A program made the translations under genes and the position numbers. The notes under the pieces are model-generated. The model had not been told where the DNA came from. It saw only the letters and a program-made list of their open reading frames with translations, and did not search any database. Shown here in pieces: positions 27,707-35,777 of a stretch of 64,000 nucleotides of DNA (positions are counted from its first letter, which is position 1; every line of letters begins with the position of its first letter). The stretch covers positions 744,001-808,000 of the forward strand of contig CAVUSI010000003.1 in NCBI GenBank assembly GCA_963744115.1, read 5' to 3'. This DNA comes from Chersky-267 sp963744115. GTDB taxonomy: Bacteria; Chloroflexota; Limnocylindria; Limnocylindrales; CSP1-4.

Positions 27707-28984
27707 ATGACTTCGACTCCTCGGCTCGGCGTACCGTCGGGCGCGACTCGCTCGCGGCTCGCCGCGTCGGCCTGGCTCGATGTGCTCCCGGTCCTCGTCG
27801 TCGCGTTGGGCGCGCTGGTCGTCGTGCGCGAGGACCGGAAGGTCGACCAGTACGCCGCCATGCTGCTCGTGGTCGTGCCGCTGGTCTGGCGGCGACGCTG
27901 GCCCGCGCTCGTGCTCACTCTCGTCGCCGCCGGCTCGGTCCTGACGGCGGCGTCCACGGCCAACCCGCTCGTCCAGATCGCAGCGGTCGCCCTCGCCGGC
28001 GAGTCGGTCGGCCAGTACCAACCCGACCGGACGCGGTCGGCGATCTTCGTCCTGACCGTGGCCGGCCTGATGACCGTCGGGTTCCTCGCCCAGGAAGCCG
28101 ACCCCGGGTTGTCGCTGGTCTTGCCGCTGGTGATCCTCGCCCCGTCGTGGATCGTCGGCGACACGATCCGGACCCGCCGGCTCGATGAGGTCGCCCGGGC
28201 GGAGGCGGCTGAACGCGACCTGCTCGATCGCGAGGCCCGGCTCCGGGCGATGGTCGCCGAAGAGCGGCGACACGTGGCGCGCGAGCTCCACGACGTCGTC
28301 GCCCACAGCGTCAGCGTGATGGTCATCCAGGCCGGGGCCGCGCGGCAGGTTCTCCACACCGCCCCGGACCGGGCGGAGGAGTCGCTCCTCGCGATCGAGA
28401 CGACCGGCCGCGGGGCGATGAGCGAGCTTCGCCGGCTCGTCGGCGCCCTGGCGGAGGTCGACGTCGCGAATGAGGCGGGCGTGCCGCGCCGAGCCGACAA
28501 GGAGCCTCAGCCGACCGGCGCCTCGGCGACTACGGAAGGGCCGGCCCTGATCGATGGCGGCGGGCTCGCGCCGCAGCCGGGCATCGACCAACTTGACGCG
28601 CTGGTCGGGCGGGTGCGAGCCGCCGGCCTGCCCGCGGAGCTCGAGATCGACGGCGACCGGCGAACCCTCCCGGCGAGCATCGACATGACCGCCTACCGGA
28701 TCGTCCAGGAGGCGCTGACGAACGCGCTCCGCTACGCCGATCGCGCCCGGACGGTGGTCCATCTCACCTATGAGCGCGACCAACTCCGGGTCGAGGTCCT
28801 TGACGACGGTCCCGGAGGCACCCGCTCGGCGAACACGACCGGATCCGGCGACGGCGCCGGACGCGGCCTGGTCGGGATGCGCGAGCGAGCGTCGTTGGCC
28901 GGCGGACGGCTGGAGGTCGGTCCGCGGCTCAGCGGCGGCTACGCCGTCCGGGCCTGGCTGCCCGTGCCGGGCGGCGACGCATGA
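27707..28984 (+). CDS. Sensor histidine kinase, NarX/DesK-type
   Basis: 425-aa kinase. Five or so hydrophobic segments occupy about residues 23-150 with almost no extracellular loop, a design that senses within the membrane. HisKA_3 holds the phospho-acceptor His195 in ARELHDVVAHSV, and the ATPase domain has EALTNALRYAD (N-box) and GRGLVGMRERASLAGG (G-box). A charged, proline-containing linker (about 250-290) interrupts the dimerisation region. The response-regulator gene follows at once. Divergence from the FtsX-like exporter suggests that envelope stress or a peptide controls that exporter. Confidence 0.88.
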   Translation: MTSTPRLGVPSGATRSRLAASAWLDVLPVLVVALGALVVVREDRKVDQYAAMLLVVVPLVWRRRWPALVLTLVAAGSVLTAASTANPLVQIAAVALAGESVGQYQPDRTRSAIFVLTVAGLMTVGFLAQEADPGLSLVLPLVILAPSWIVGDTIRTRRLDEVARAEAAERDLLDREARLRAMVAEERRHVARELHDVVAHSVSVMVIQAGAARQVLHTAPDRAEESLLAIETTGRGAMSELRRLVGALAEVDVANEAGVPRRADKEPQPTGASATTEGPALIDGGGLAPQPGIDQLDALVGRVRAAGLPAELEIDGDRRTLPASIDMTAYRIVQEALTNALRYADRARTVVHLTYERDQLRVEVLDDGPGGTRSANTTGSGDGAGRGLVGMRERASLAGGRLEVGPRLSGGYAVRAWLPVPGGDA

Positions 28985-29009
28985 CGTTGCCCGCGTCGGC
29001 CGCCGACCG

Positions 29010-29807
29010 ATGACCGCCCCCGAAGCCGCGGCGGCGGCCGGCCGGGCGGCTGCGACGCCCACCCTGCGCGTGCTCGTGGCGGACGACCAGGCGCTCGTCC
29101 GGGCGGGTTTCCGGATGATCCTCGAGGCGCAGCCCGACATCACGGTCGTCGCCGAGGCCCCGGACGGTGAGTCGGCCGTCCGGTTGGCGAGGCGCTTCCA
29201 CCCGGACGTCGTGCTGATGGATGTCCGGATGCCCGGTCTCGACGGTCTCGAGGCGACCCGCCGGATGCTCGGCTCGGAGGCCTTCGGACAGGGGTCGCCT
29301 CCGGCGCCGTCCGAGGCGCGGTCCTCCGCCGGCGAGGCCCGGCCATCCGCCGCGCCCAGGATCATCATCCTGACGACGTTCGACGTCGACGAGTACGTCT
29401 ACCGCGCGCTCCAAGCCGGGGCGTGCGGCTTCCTGCTCAAGGACGTGACCCCCGAGCACCTGGTCGGCGCGGTGCGAAACGTGGCCGCCGGTGACGCGCT
29501 CCTCGCACCGTCGATCACCCGCCGGTTGGTCGAACGCTTCGCCCGACCGGCGACCGCGCCGTCCGTGGACGCCTCGGCCCGTGCTCTGGCCGACCTCACG
29601 CCACGCGAGAGCGAGGTCTTCGGGCTGCTGGCGCACGGGATGAGCAACGCGGAGATCGCCGAGACGCTGGTGGTCTCGGAGGCGACCGTCAAGTCGCACG
29701 TGGCCGGGATCCTGGCGAAGCTCGGGCTTCGCAACCGCGCTCAGGCGGTGGTCCTCGCCTACGAGACCGGGGTGGTCCGCGTCGATCGAGGTTCGGAGGT
29801 TGGCTGA
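29010..29807 (+). CDS. NarL/LuxR-family response regulator
   Basis: 265-aa regulator. The receiver has the acidic pair Asp25-Asp26, phospho-acceptor Asp71 in VVLMDVRMPG and the lysine in FLLKDVTPEHL. The LuxR-type HTH is LTPRESEVFGLLAHGMSNAEIAETLVVSEATVKSHV. An insertion of about 30 residues (PPAPSEARSSAGEARPSA) sits before the IIILTTF strand of the receiver, which is unusual. ATG 29010 starts 25 nt after the kinase stop; earlier in-frame codons lie inside the kinase gene. Partner of the upstream kinase. Confidence 0.88.
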   Translation: MTAPEAAAAAGRAAATPTLRVLVADDQALVRAGFRMILEAQPDITVVAEAPDGESAVRLARRFHPDVVLMDVRMPGLDGLEATRRMLGSEAFGQGSPPAPSEARSSAGEARPSAAPRIIILTTFDVDEYVYRALQAGACGFLLKDVTPEHLVGAVRNVAAGDALLAPSITRRLVERFARPATAPSVDASARALADLTPRESEVFGLLAHGMSNAEIAETLVVSEATVKSHVAGILAKLGLRNRAQAVVLAYETGVVRVDRGSEVG

Positions 29808-29825
29808 ACATCGCGGTCCTGACGG

Positions 29826-30605
29826 TCAGTCCGACGTGGGCACGCCCATGATGTTGAAGCCGCCGTCGACGTACAGGACCTCGCCGGTCACCGCGCTCGA
29901 CAGGTCCGAGGCGAGGTAGAGGGCACTCCGCCCGACGTCCTCCGGCGTGATGCTGGCCCGCAGCGGGGCGACATCCGCGAACCCGCCGTACATCTTCTTG
30001 AACCCGGCGATGCCGGCCGCGGCGAGCGTTCGGACCGGCCCTGCGCTGATCGCATTGACCCGGATGCCGTCCGGACCGAGGTCGGCCGCCAGGTAGCGGA
30101 CCGAGGCCTCGAGGGCCGCCTTGGCCACGCCCATCACGTTGTAGTGGCTGACGACCTTCGCCGACCCGTAGTAGGACAGCGTGATCACGCTCGACCCGGC
30201 CCCCAGGAACGGTCGGGCTTCGCGGACCAGCGCCACCAGCGAGTAGGCGCTGACATCGAGCGCGAGGGTGAACCCGTCGCGCGAGGTGTCGACGAAGCTG
30301 CCCTCGAGGTCCTCTCGGCGGGCGAATGCGAGGGCGTGCACCAGGATGTCCAGCCGTCCGTGGGCGGCGCCCCACTTCGCCATGACGGCTCGGATCTCGT
30401 CGTCGGACTGGACGTCGCAGGGCTCGACGAAGGTCGATCCGATGGAGGCGGCCAGCGGGCGCACCCGTCTCTCGATGAGGCTCTCGACCGAGCTGAAGCC
30501 GACCGTGGCCCCGGCGTCGTGGAAGGCCCGGGCGATCCCCCAGGCGATCGAGTGGTCGTTGGCGACCCCGAAGATCAGCGCGTTCTTGCCGTCGAGCAGT
30601 CCCAT
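29826..30605 (-). CDS. fabI: Enoyl-[acyl-carrier-protein] reductase
   Basis: NADH-dependent last step of fatty-acid elongation, 259 aa. The FabI-type Rossmann start GVANDHSIAWGIA, the active-site pattern YYGSAKVVSHYNVMGVAKAAL (Tyr-x6-Lys) and the end TGEVLYVDGGFNIMG are all diagnostic. ATG 30605 is preceded by TAGGCT and six nt, so the mRNA is probably leaderless. It is convergent with the response-regulator gene and divergent from a HAD gene; no other fab gene is adjacent. Confidence 0.93.
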   Translation of the reverse strand: MGLLDGKNALIFGVANDHSIAWGIARAFHDAGATVGFSSVESLIERRVRPLAASIGSTFVEPCDVQSDDEIRAVMAKWGAAHGRLDILVHALAFARREDLEGSFVDTSRDGFTLALDVSAYSLVALVREARPFLGAGSSVITLSYYGSAKVVSHYNVMGVAKAALEASVRYLAADLGPDGIRVNAISAGPVRTLAAAGIAGFKKMYGGFADVAPLRASITPEDVGRSALYLASDLSSAVTGEVLYVDGGFNIMGVPTSD

Positions 30606-30639
30606 CGCCGGAGCCTAGCAGACGGGTACCATCCGACGG

Positions 30640-31497
30640 ATGACCCCTCGCCCCGCGCTGGCCGGCGTCCGCGCGCTTCTGCTCGATCTCGACGGCGTCA
30701 TCGTGCTCAAGGGCGAGCTCCTGCCCGGCGCCCGCGAGGCACTGGCTGAGCTCGACGGACGCGCGATCCCGTACCGGATCGTGACGAATACCTCGCTGGT
30801 CAGTCGAGCCAGCCTGTCCCGATGGGGGAGTCGGCTCGGCGCCCCGATCGCGACCGACCGGATCATGAGCGCGCTGTCGGTCAGCGCCGCGTTCACCCGG
30901 CACCACCATCCGGGCGAGCCGATCTTCGTGATGGCGTCGACCGACGCGCTCACGGAGTTTGCGGGCCAGTGGCTGATGACCGGCGAGGAGGCGGACCGAC
31001 CCGGCGCGCGGGCGGCCGCGGTCGTCATCGGTGACGCGCCCGAGGTGATCACGTTCGACAACCTGAACCGCGCGTTCCGGCTCGTCAGGAACGGGGCCGA
31101 GCTCATCGGGATGCATCGCAACCCGTGGTGGCTGACGCCGGACGGTCCCACGCTGGACTCGGGGGCGATGGTCACCGGATTGGAGTTCGCCACGGAGCGA
31201 CCGGCCCGGATCCTCGGCAAGCCGTCGCCTGACTTCTTCCGCGAAGCGGCCGCTGAGCTGGCGAACGAGGTCCGTGCGGCCGAGGGCCCTCGTCTCACCC
31301 GGCACGACATCGTGATGGTCGGTGACGACATCCGGACCGACATCCTGGCCGCCCAGCGGGTCGGCCTGCGCGGCGCGTTCGTCCTGTCGGGCAAACATGG
31401 GCCGGCGGATGTCGAGGCGGTCGCCCGATCGCGCGGAGGCCGTCGTCCCGACGCGATCGTGCCGACCCTCCTTGACGTCGTCCGGGCACTCGGCTGA
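30640..31497 (+). CDS. HAD subfamily IIA phosphatase (NagD/LHPP-like)
   Basis: 285-aa hydrolase. Motif I is LLLDLDGVIVLKGE (nucleophile aspartate), motif II VTNTSLVSR, a C2-type cap lies in the middle (about 70-200), the motif III lysine is in ILGKPSPDFF and motif IV is MVGDDIRTDILAA. Family members dephosphorylate small sugars, nucleotides or phospholysine. TACCAT followed by 7 nt and ATG 30640 indicates a leaderless transcript. It may form a unit with the aldehyde dehydrogenase 76 nt downstream, but that gene has its own ribosome site. Confidence 0.85.
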   Translation: MTPRPALAGVRALLLDLDGVIVLKGELLPGAREALAELDGRAIPYRIVTNTSLVSRASLSRWGSRLGAPIATDRIMSALSVSAAFTRHHHPGEPIFVMASTDALTEFAGQWLMTGEEADRPGARAAAVVIGDAPEVITFDNLNRAFRLVRNGAELIGMHRNPWWLTPDGPTLDSGAMVTGLEFATERPARILGKPSPDFFREAAAELANEVRAAEGPRLTRHDIVMVGDDIRTDILAAQRVGLRGAFVLSGKHGPADVEAVARSRGGRRPDAIVPTLLDVVRALG

Positions 31498-31573
31498 GTC
31501 GCCGGTCGCCGCCGAACTCGTACACTGAAGCTCATATCAGACCGCCCGCCAGCCGGAGATACGGAGACCCACG

Positions 31574-33151
31574 ATGTCGACCGAGGCGACCCCACGCCTG
31601 AAGATCACCTACGCGACGCTCCGCAACGACAACGAGGAGCTCCACGCGCTCTACGAGGCCGGCCTTGCCAAGGCCCGCACGATGCTCGGCGGCTACTACC
31701 GCAACTTCGTCGGCGGCGCCGAGCGCGACGGCGACGGCACCTTCGAGAAGCGGACCCCGATCGACGGTTCGGTGATGGGCACGTTCGCGAAGGGCACCCG
31801 GAAGGACGTCCAGGACGCGATCGCCGCCGCCCGCGAGGCGTTCCCGGCCTGGGGCCATCGACCGTGGCAGGAGCGGGTCGAGATCCTGCGCCGGGTGGCC
31901 GACGTCATCAGCGAGCGCCAGATGGAGTTCTCGGCCCTGCTGTCGATGGAGGTCGGCAAGAACCGGCTCGAGGCCCTCGGCGACGTGGAGGAGACCGCCG
32001 ACCTGATCCGCTGGTCGTGCGACATGGTCGAGCGCAACCACGGCTTCGACGACCCGATGGGCAACCTCGGAGACGAGACCGTCCACACCCGCTCGGTCCT
32101 GAAGCCGTATGGCGTCTGGGCCGTCATCAGCCCGTTCAACTTCCCGTTCGCCCTGTCCGGCGGGCCGGCCGGCGGCGCGCTCGTCGCCGGCAACACCGTC
32201 GTCTACAAGCCGTCCTCCGATGCGCCGCTGTCCGGCGCCTGCCTGCTGCGCGCGATGCGCGATGCCGGCGTGCCCGACGGCGTGTTCAACATGGTGATGG
32301 GTCCCGGCGAGACCGTCGGGGACGAGCTCCAGTCCAACCCCGGGGTCGACGGGATCATCTTCACCGGCTCGTTCGAGGTCGGCTTCGGGTTGTACAAGAA
32401 CTTCGCCAAGGTCTTTCCGAAGCCGGTCATCGTCGAGATGGGCGGCAAGAACCCGGCGATCGTGTCCCGTCATGCCGATCTGGACGAGGCGGCCGAGGGG
32501 ATCATGCGCTCGGCGTTCGGCTTCTCCGGGCAGAAGTGCTCGGCCAACAGCCGGGTCTACGTCGAGCGGCCGGTCCACGACGAGCTGGTCCGTCGCCTGG
32601 TCGAGAAGACCGAGGCGATCACGATCGGCGACCCGACCGATCGTCGCTATTGGCTCGGCCCGGTCATCGACGCCCGGGCCGTCGCCCGCTACGAGCAGGC
32701 GGTCGCCGAGGCGAGGTCGGCCGGGCGGCTCGTCGTCGGTGGCGAGCGGGTCACCGAGGGTGGGCTGGAGAGCGGCTCGTTCGTCGCCCCGACGGTCGTG
32801 GTCGACCTGCCCAAGGACCATCGTCTCTTCCGCGACGAGCTGTTCGTCCCGTTCACCGCGGTCGCCGCGGTCGACTCGATCGATGAAGCGTTCCGGCTGT
32901 CGAATGCCTCGAACCTCGGCCTGACCGCCGGCTTCTACTCCGACGACAAGGCGGAGGTGGAGCAGTTCCTCGACCAGATCGAGGCGGGCGTCATCTACGT
33001 CAACCGGCGCGCCGGCGCGACGACGGGCGCCTGGCCGGGGATCCAGCCCTTCGGCGGCTGGAAGGGGAGCACGGCGACCGGCAAGGCCGGCGGTGGCTTC
33101 TACTACGTCCAGCAGTTCATGCGGGAGCAGAGCCAGACGATCGTCGACTGA
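31574..33151 (+). CDS. L-glutamate gamma-semialdehyde (delta-1-pyrroline-5-carboxylate) dehydrogenase family
   Basis: 525-aa aldehyde dehydrogenase, the length and pattern of the PruA/RocA group. NAD-fold landmarks: ISPFNFPFALSGGP, VYKPSSDAPLSG, FTGSFEVG. The catalytic base is Glu288 in VEMGGKNPAIV and the nucleophile Cys322 in SGQKCSANSR. The C-terminus has NRRAGATTGAWPGIQPFGGWKGS, as in pyrroline-5-carboxylate dehydrogenases. A GGAG-type site precedes ATG 31574 and TACACT at 31520 may be its -10. No proline dehydrogenase gene is adjacent, so it may serve ornithine/arginine or proline use from elsewhere. Confidence 0.88.
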   Translation: MSTEATPRLKITYATLRNDNEELHALYEAGLAKARTMLGGYYRNFVGGAERDGDGTFEKRTPIDGSVMGTFAKGTRKDVQDAIAAAREAFPAWGHRPWQERVEILRRVADVISERQMEFSALLSMEVGKNRLEALGDVEETADLIRWSCDMVERNHGFDDPMGNLGDETVHTRSVLKPYGVWAVISPFNFPFALSGGPAGGALVAGNTVVYKPSSDAPLSGACLLRAMRDAGVPDGVFNMVMGPGETVGDELQSNPGVDGIIFTGSFEVGFGLYKNFAKVFPKPVIVEMGGKNPAIVSRHADLDEAAEGIMRSAFGFSGQKCSANSRVYVERPVHDELVRRLVEKTEAITIGDPTDRRYWLGPVIDARAVARYEQAVAEARSAGRLVVGGERVTEGGLESGSFVAPTVVVDLPKDHRLFRDELFVPFTAVAAVDSIDEAFRLSNASNLGLTAGFYSDDKAEVEQFLDQIEAGVIYVNRRAGATTGAWPGIQPFGGWKGSTATGKAGGGFYYVQQFMREQSQTIVD

Positions 33152-33230
33152 CGGTCCACCTGGCCCGGCGGGGAACCGTGACGCCGCGGGTCGGTGCCCC
33201 ATCCGACAGGTCGTTCTTCGGCGTTGGGCC

Positions 33231-33355
33231 TCAGTCCCACCGGGGGTGGCGGAACCGGCTCAGACCACGCTCACAAGTCAGCCGAACCGTGCGGATCCGA
33301 CCTCCGCCACCCTCGCTTCAGCGCAGATCGGCCCCTCCCAGTGGGCTGACCCGGC
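33231..33355. repeat. Palindromic intergenic repeat, copy 1
   Basis: About 125 nt capable of folding. An outer stem pairs CAGTCCCACCGGGGG (33232-33246) with CCTCCCAGTGGGCTG (33334-33348), with mismatches. An inner stem pairs GGGTGGCGGA (33243-33252) with TCCGCCACCC (33303-33312). A diverged second copy lies at 35530-35655. This copy sits between convergent genes. Confidence 0.7.
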
Positions 33356-33375
33356 TGGACGGGTCCGGGCGGGCG

Positions 33376-33753
33376 CTACCCCTCGAGGACGGAGACGATG
33401 TTGCCCGCCGGATCCTTGAACCAGGCGATCGCCGTGTCCTGATCGCGGACGATCCCCCGGGCGTCCGTCGATCCCTCCGGCAGGTCGTAGTGTTCGAATG
33501 AGACGCCGGCGGCCGTGAGCTCGTCCACGGCGCGCTCGATGTCGTCGACCACCACGTTCAGGATCGTGAACGTGGCTGGTTCGTGGTTCGGCTTGGGGTA
33601 GATGAAGACGCTGGCTCCGTCGCCGAGCGACAGGTCGAGGTTGCCCATCGGACCGTCGGTCACCGTCAGGCCGAGCGTCTCGGCATAGAACGCCCGCGCC
33701 TTGGGGATGTCATCGACGGAGAACCCCGAGAACACTCGCTTGTGCGCGACCAT
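33376..33753 (-). CDS. VOC (glyoxalase/bleomycin-resistance) family protein
   Basis: 125-aa single VOC domain with two beta-alpha-beta-beta-beta modules: VFSGFSVDDIPKARAFYAETLGL and FTILNVVVDDIERAVDELTAAGV, ending in AIAWFKDPAGNIVSVLEG with the usual metal-binding glutamate position. Probably a dimer forming a metal site; the substrate is unknown. A GGAGG site precedes ATG 33753. Confidence 0.85.
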   Translation of the reverse strand: MVAHKRVFSGFSVDDIPKARAFYAETLGLTVTDGPMGNLDLSLGDGASVFIYPKPNHEPATFTILNVVVDDIERAVDELTAAGVSFEHYDLPEGSTDARGIVRDQDTAIAWFKDPAGNIVSVLEG

Positions 33754-33922
33754 CGCCTACCTCCTGTTCGACCCGTGCGTCGAGCGCTGCCGGATCGGAT
33801 CGCCGACGGGCCGGGCGCCCGCCAGGATCGGACGGTCAGTCTGCGCGTTGCCGCTGGATGACGCCTCGAGCGAGTGTCCGCGGTCGTCGGCCGACGCCAG
33901 GTGCAGTCCCATGTCGGCCACG

Positions 33923-34843
33923 TCACTGCGCGTCCGACCCCGCGTCGCTGTCCGCCGGTCGCACGAAGTGCAGGCGATGGCGTCGACGAACGAACCCCAC
34001 CGCTGGGTAGAGCGCTTCGGCCGGCGGGTTGTCCGACAGCGCGTAGACCTGGACCATGCGCGCCTCGCGCTGGCGGTAGCGGCGCAGTCCGTGGCACAGC
34101 ATCGTCCGCGCGAGGCCGAGGCGTCGGTGGTCCGGATGCGTACCGACGGGCTCGAACTCACCGACCCGGGCCACGGGATCCCACCAGGCCATGGCAAACG
34201 CCGCGATGGACCCGTCCGGCGCCTCGACCACCAGGTCGTCCTCGTAGCGGTAGGTCGGCAGGCTGGTGAGACGGGTGTACTGCTCGGCCGTCATCGTCGA
34301 CGACGGGAACGCGGCCCGATGGATCGCGGCTCGGGCCGGGATCTCGTCGGGGCCCTCCAGGTGGCGTAACCGGTAGCCGGCCGGCAGGACCGCGTCTGCG
34401 ATCGGGGCATCGTCGACCCGGCGCTGGAACTGCGAGAGCCGGAGCGTTCGCGGTCGGAAGCCCAGGCGGTCGAGCGTCGCGAGCGTGGTCGCGTCGTCCT
34501 CGGGTGCCCAGGCTTCGACCCTGCCCGGGATCTCTGCGATGGCCGCCTGCAGGATCGCATCCAGCATCTGGACGTCCGTCCTCGGGTCGGTCGGCCGGAT
34601 CTCCCAGTGGACGAGGTGACCGTGGACCCAGCTCCACGCTCGCACGCCGTCGTCGGTCGACCACAGCCGGAGGTGCTCCTCGAGCGCCCACGGTTGGACC
34701 GAGGCGGACCACCATTCAAGGTCGCCGGGGTGGGACGCCACGAAGCTTGAGCCGTCCAGCCAGGCACCGGTCAGGACCGACTCGGCCGAACGGAGGCCCT
34801 CGAGCCCGGACCCGGACCGCTGCGTGATCACGAGCGCGAGCAT
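33923..34843 (-). CDS. Tandem GNAT acetyltransferase
   Basis: About 306 aa with two acetyltransferase folds. The second is clear: VGEFEPVGTHPDHRRLGLARTMLCHGLRRY (acetyl-CoA loop, about 225-255) and VYALSDNPPAEALYPAVGF. The first half is degenerate. The right start may be GTG 34831 instead of ATG 34843, because TATGCT (34844-34839) plus 7 nt leads exactly to it, the leaderless spacing found elsewhere here. Substrate unknown. Confidence 0.8.
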   Translation of the reverse strand: MLALVITQRSGSGLEGLRSAESVLTGAWLDGSSFVASHPGDLEWWSASVQPWALEEHLRLWSTDDGVRAWSWVHGHLVHWEIRPTDPRTDVQMLDAILQAAIAEIPGRVEAWAPEDDATTLATLDRLGFRPRTLRLSQFQRRVDDAPIADAVLPAGYRLRHLEGPDEIPARAAIHRAAFPSSTMTAEQYTRLTSLPTYRYEDDLVVEAPDGSIAAFAMAWWDPVARVGEFEPVGTHPDHRRLGLARTMLCHGLRRYRQREARMVQVYALSDNPPAEALYPAVGFVRRRHRLHFVRPADSDAGSDAQ

Positions 34844-34914
34844 AGCCGGAGGTCGTGTGCGCGGCGAGGCAGGCTCAGTGGCCGCCCGGGGCGCCTTAGG
34901 TCGATGACCGAGCG

Positions 34915-35385
34915 TCAGCGACGGTCGGCGAGGACGGCCTGGATCTCGGCCCGCAGGGGTCGACCCAGAGGCGTGCGCTCGAGCCACTCCAGGTACTCGG
35001 GGTCGTGCCTGGCCAGCTGGTCGATCGTCCAGCCCTCGTAGCGGCCGAAGTCGAGGACCGTCCCGGTGGCGGTCCTCATCCGGTTCGTCAACGGCGAGCC
35101 CATCATCGGTTCCGGGGGCGCGGCGGAGACCTTGACCACCGGCTCGATCCCCATCCGGTGGTCGTACGCCGCGCGCTGCTCCGGATCCCCGAGCACGGCC
35201 CAGGCCTTGTTCACCACGGCCATCGTCTCCGCATCGCCGCCCGTGTCGGGGTGGAACATGCGGGCCAGCGCGCGATACGCGTTCCGGATGGTCTCGCGAT
35301 CGGCGTCCGTGGGGATGCGGAGGATCGTGTAATACGTGATCGGTCCGCCGGCTCGACGCGTGTCGGTCGATGCGGTAGCCACCAT
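34915..35385 (-). CDS. J-domain protein with C-terminal YLEWL-type module
   Basis: 156-aa protein. Residues about 17-78 form a DnaJ J-domain (YYTILRIPTDADRETIRNAYRAL; HPD in MFHPDTGG). It lacks the Gly/Phe and zinc-finger regions, so it is a specialised co-chaperone that would stimulate a DnaK. The C-terminal part, VLDFGRYEGWTIDQLARHDPEYLEWL, is a short conserved motif also found as a stand-alone domain of unknown role. TAGGCT lies at 35394-35389; by the usual 6-nt spacing the real start would be GTG 35382. Confidence 0.8.
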   Translation of the reverse strand: MVATASTDTRRAGGPITYYTILRIPTDADRETIRNAYRALARMFHPDTGGDAETMAVVNKAWAVLGDPEQRAAYDHRMGIEPVVKVSAAPPEPMMGSPLTNRMRTATGTVLDFGRYEGWTIDQLARHDPEYLEWLERTPLGRPLRAEIQAVLADRR

Positions 35386-35529
35386 CCGAGCCTACTGCCG
35401 GAATGCCGCGATGGCGATAGGCCGTAGGGGCCAAAACGGCAGACCCGTCCTGCCTAGGCCGGATGGCCCATCGGTAGGTGTCCCGGTACTCGGGTCGCGT
35501 CGTCGGCGAGAGAGGCGCCATCGGGCCGC

Positions 35530-35655
35530 GGGCTCCACCGGGAGTGGTGGGATCGGCTCTAACCACGCTCATAGGCCCCGCGGATTCGTGCGGAACCGAC
35601 CTCCGCCACGCTCGGGATGGCGAAGATCGGCCACTCCCAGTGGGCTGACCCGGCG
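35530..35655. repeat. Palindromic intergenic repeat, copy 2
   Basis: Diverged copy of the element at 33231-33355: shared blocks include ACCACGCTCA, CCGACCTCCGCCAC and CTCCCAGTGGGCTGACCCGG, in the same order and spacing. Here it lies between divergent genes, so it cannot be just a terminator. Confidence 0.7.
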
Positions 35656-35686
35656 CCCTCGCCAACGGGCTGACCCGGCGCCCTCG
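35642..35686 (+). repeat. 20-bp direct repeat
   Basis: GGGCTGACCCGGCGCCCTCG occurs at 35642-35661 and again, identically, at 35667-35686, separated by 5 nt. The first copy is the end of the palindromic element. Confidence 0.8.
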
Positions 35687-35735
35687 AGCGCGGGCCGACC
35701 TCCCGTGGGGCAATCGCCCTCTGGTAGACTCGCGG

Positions 35736-35754
35736 AGTATCCAGTCTGCATACT
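35736..35754. promoter_or_regulatory. 19-bp palindromic operator before aminotransferase gene
   Basis: AGTATCCAGTCTGCATACT fits AGTATnCAGnCTGnATACT, with all eight base pairs on each side matching apart from the n positions. It ends 23 nt before GTG 35778 and overlaps a possible -10 (CATACT). GntR-family regulators often bind such GTAT/ATAC dyads; no regulator gene is adjacent. Confidence 0.6.
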
Positions 35755-35777
35755 TTCTATTCGTTCGAGGTGGCACG

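Larger units (their letters stand above)
35386..35777. other. Intergenic region with repeats and promoter
   Basis: 392 nt between divergent genes with no convincing protein gene. It contains the second palindromic repeat (35530-35655), a 20-bp direct repeat (35642 and 35667) and a 19-bp palindrome in front of the aminotransferase (35736-35754). Confidence 0.7.

Noticed and set aside
33231..33355. Interpretation of the palindromic element simply as a terminator
   Set aside because: The second copy lies between divergent genes where no terminator is needed, and there is no U-tract.
33152..33375. tRNA or small RNA gene in this gap
   Set aside because: The fold does not give a cloverleaf; no T-loop GTTCRA pattern or CCA end is present.
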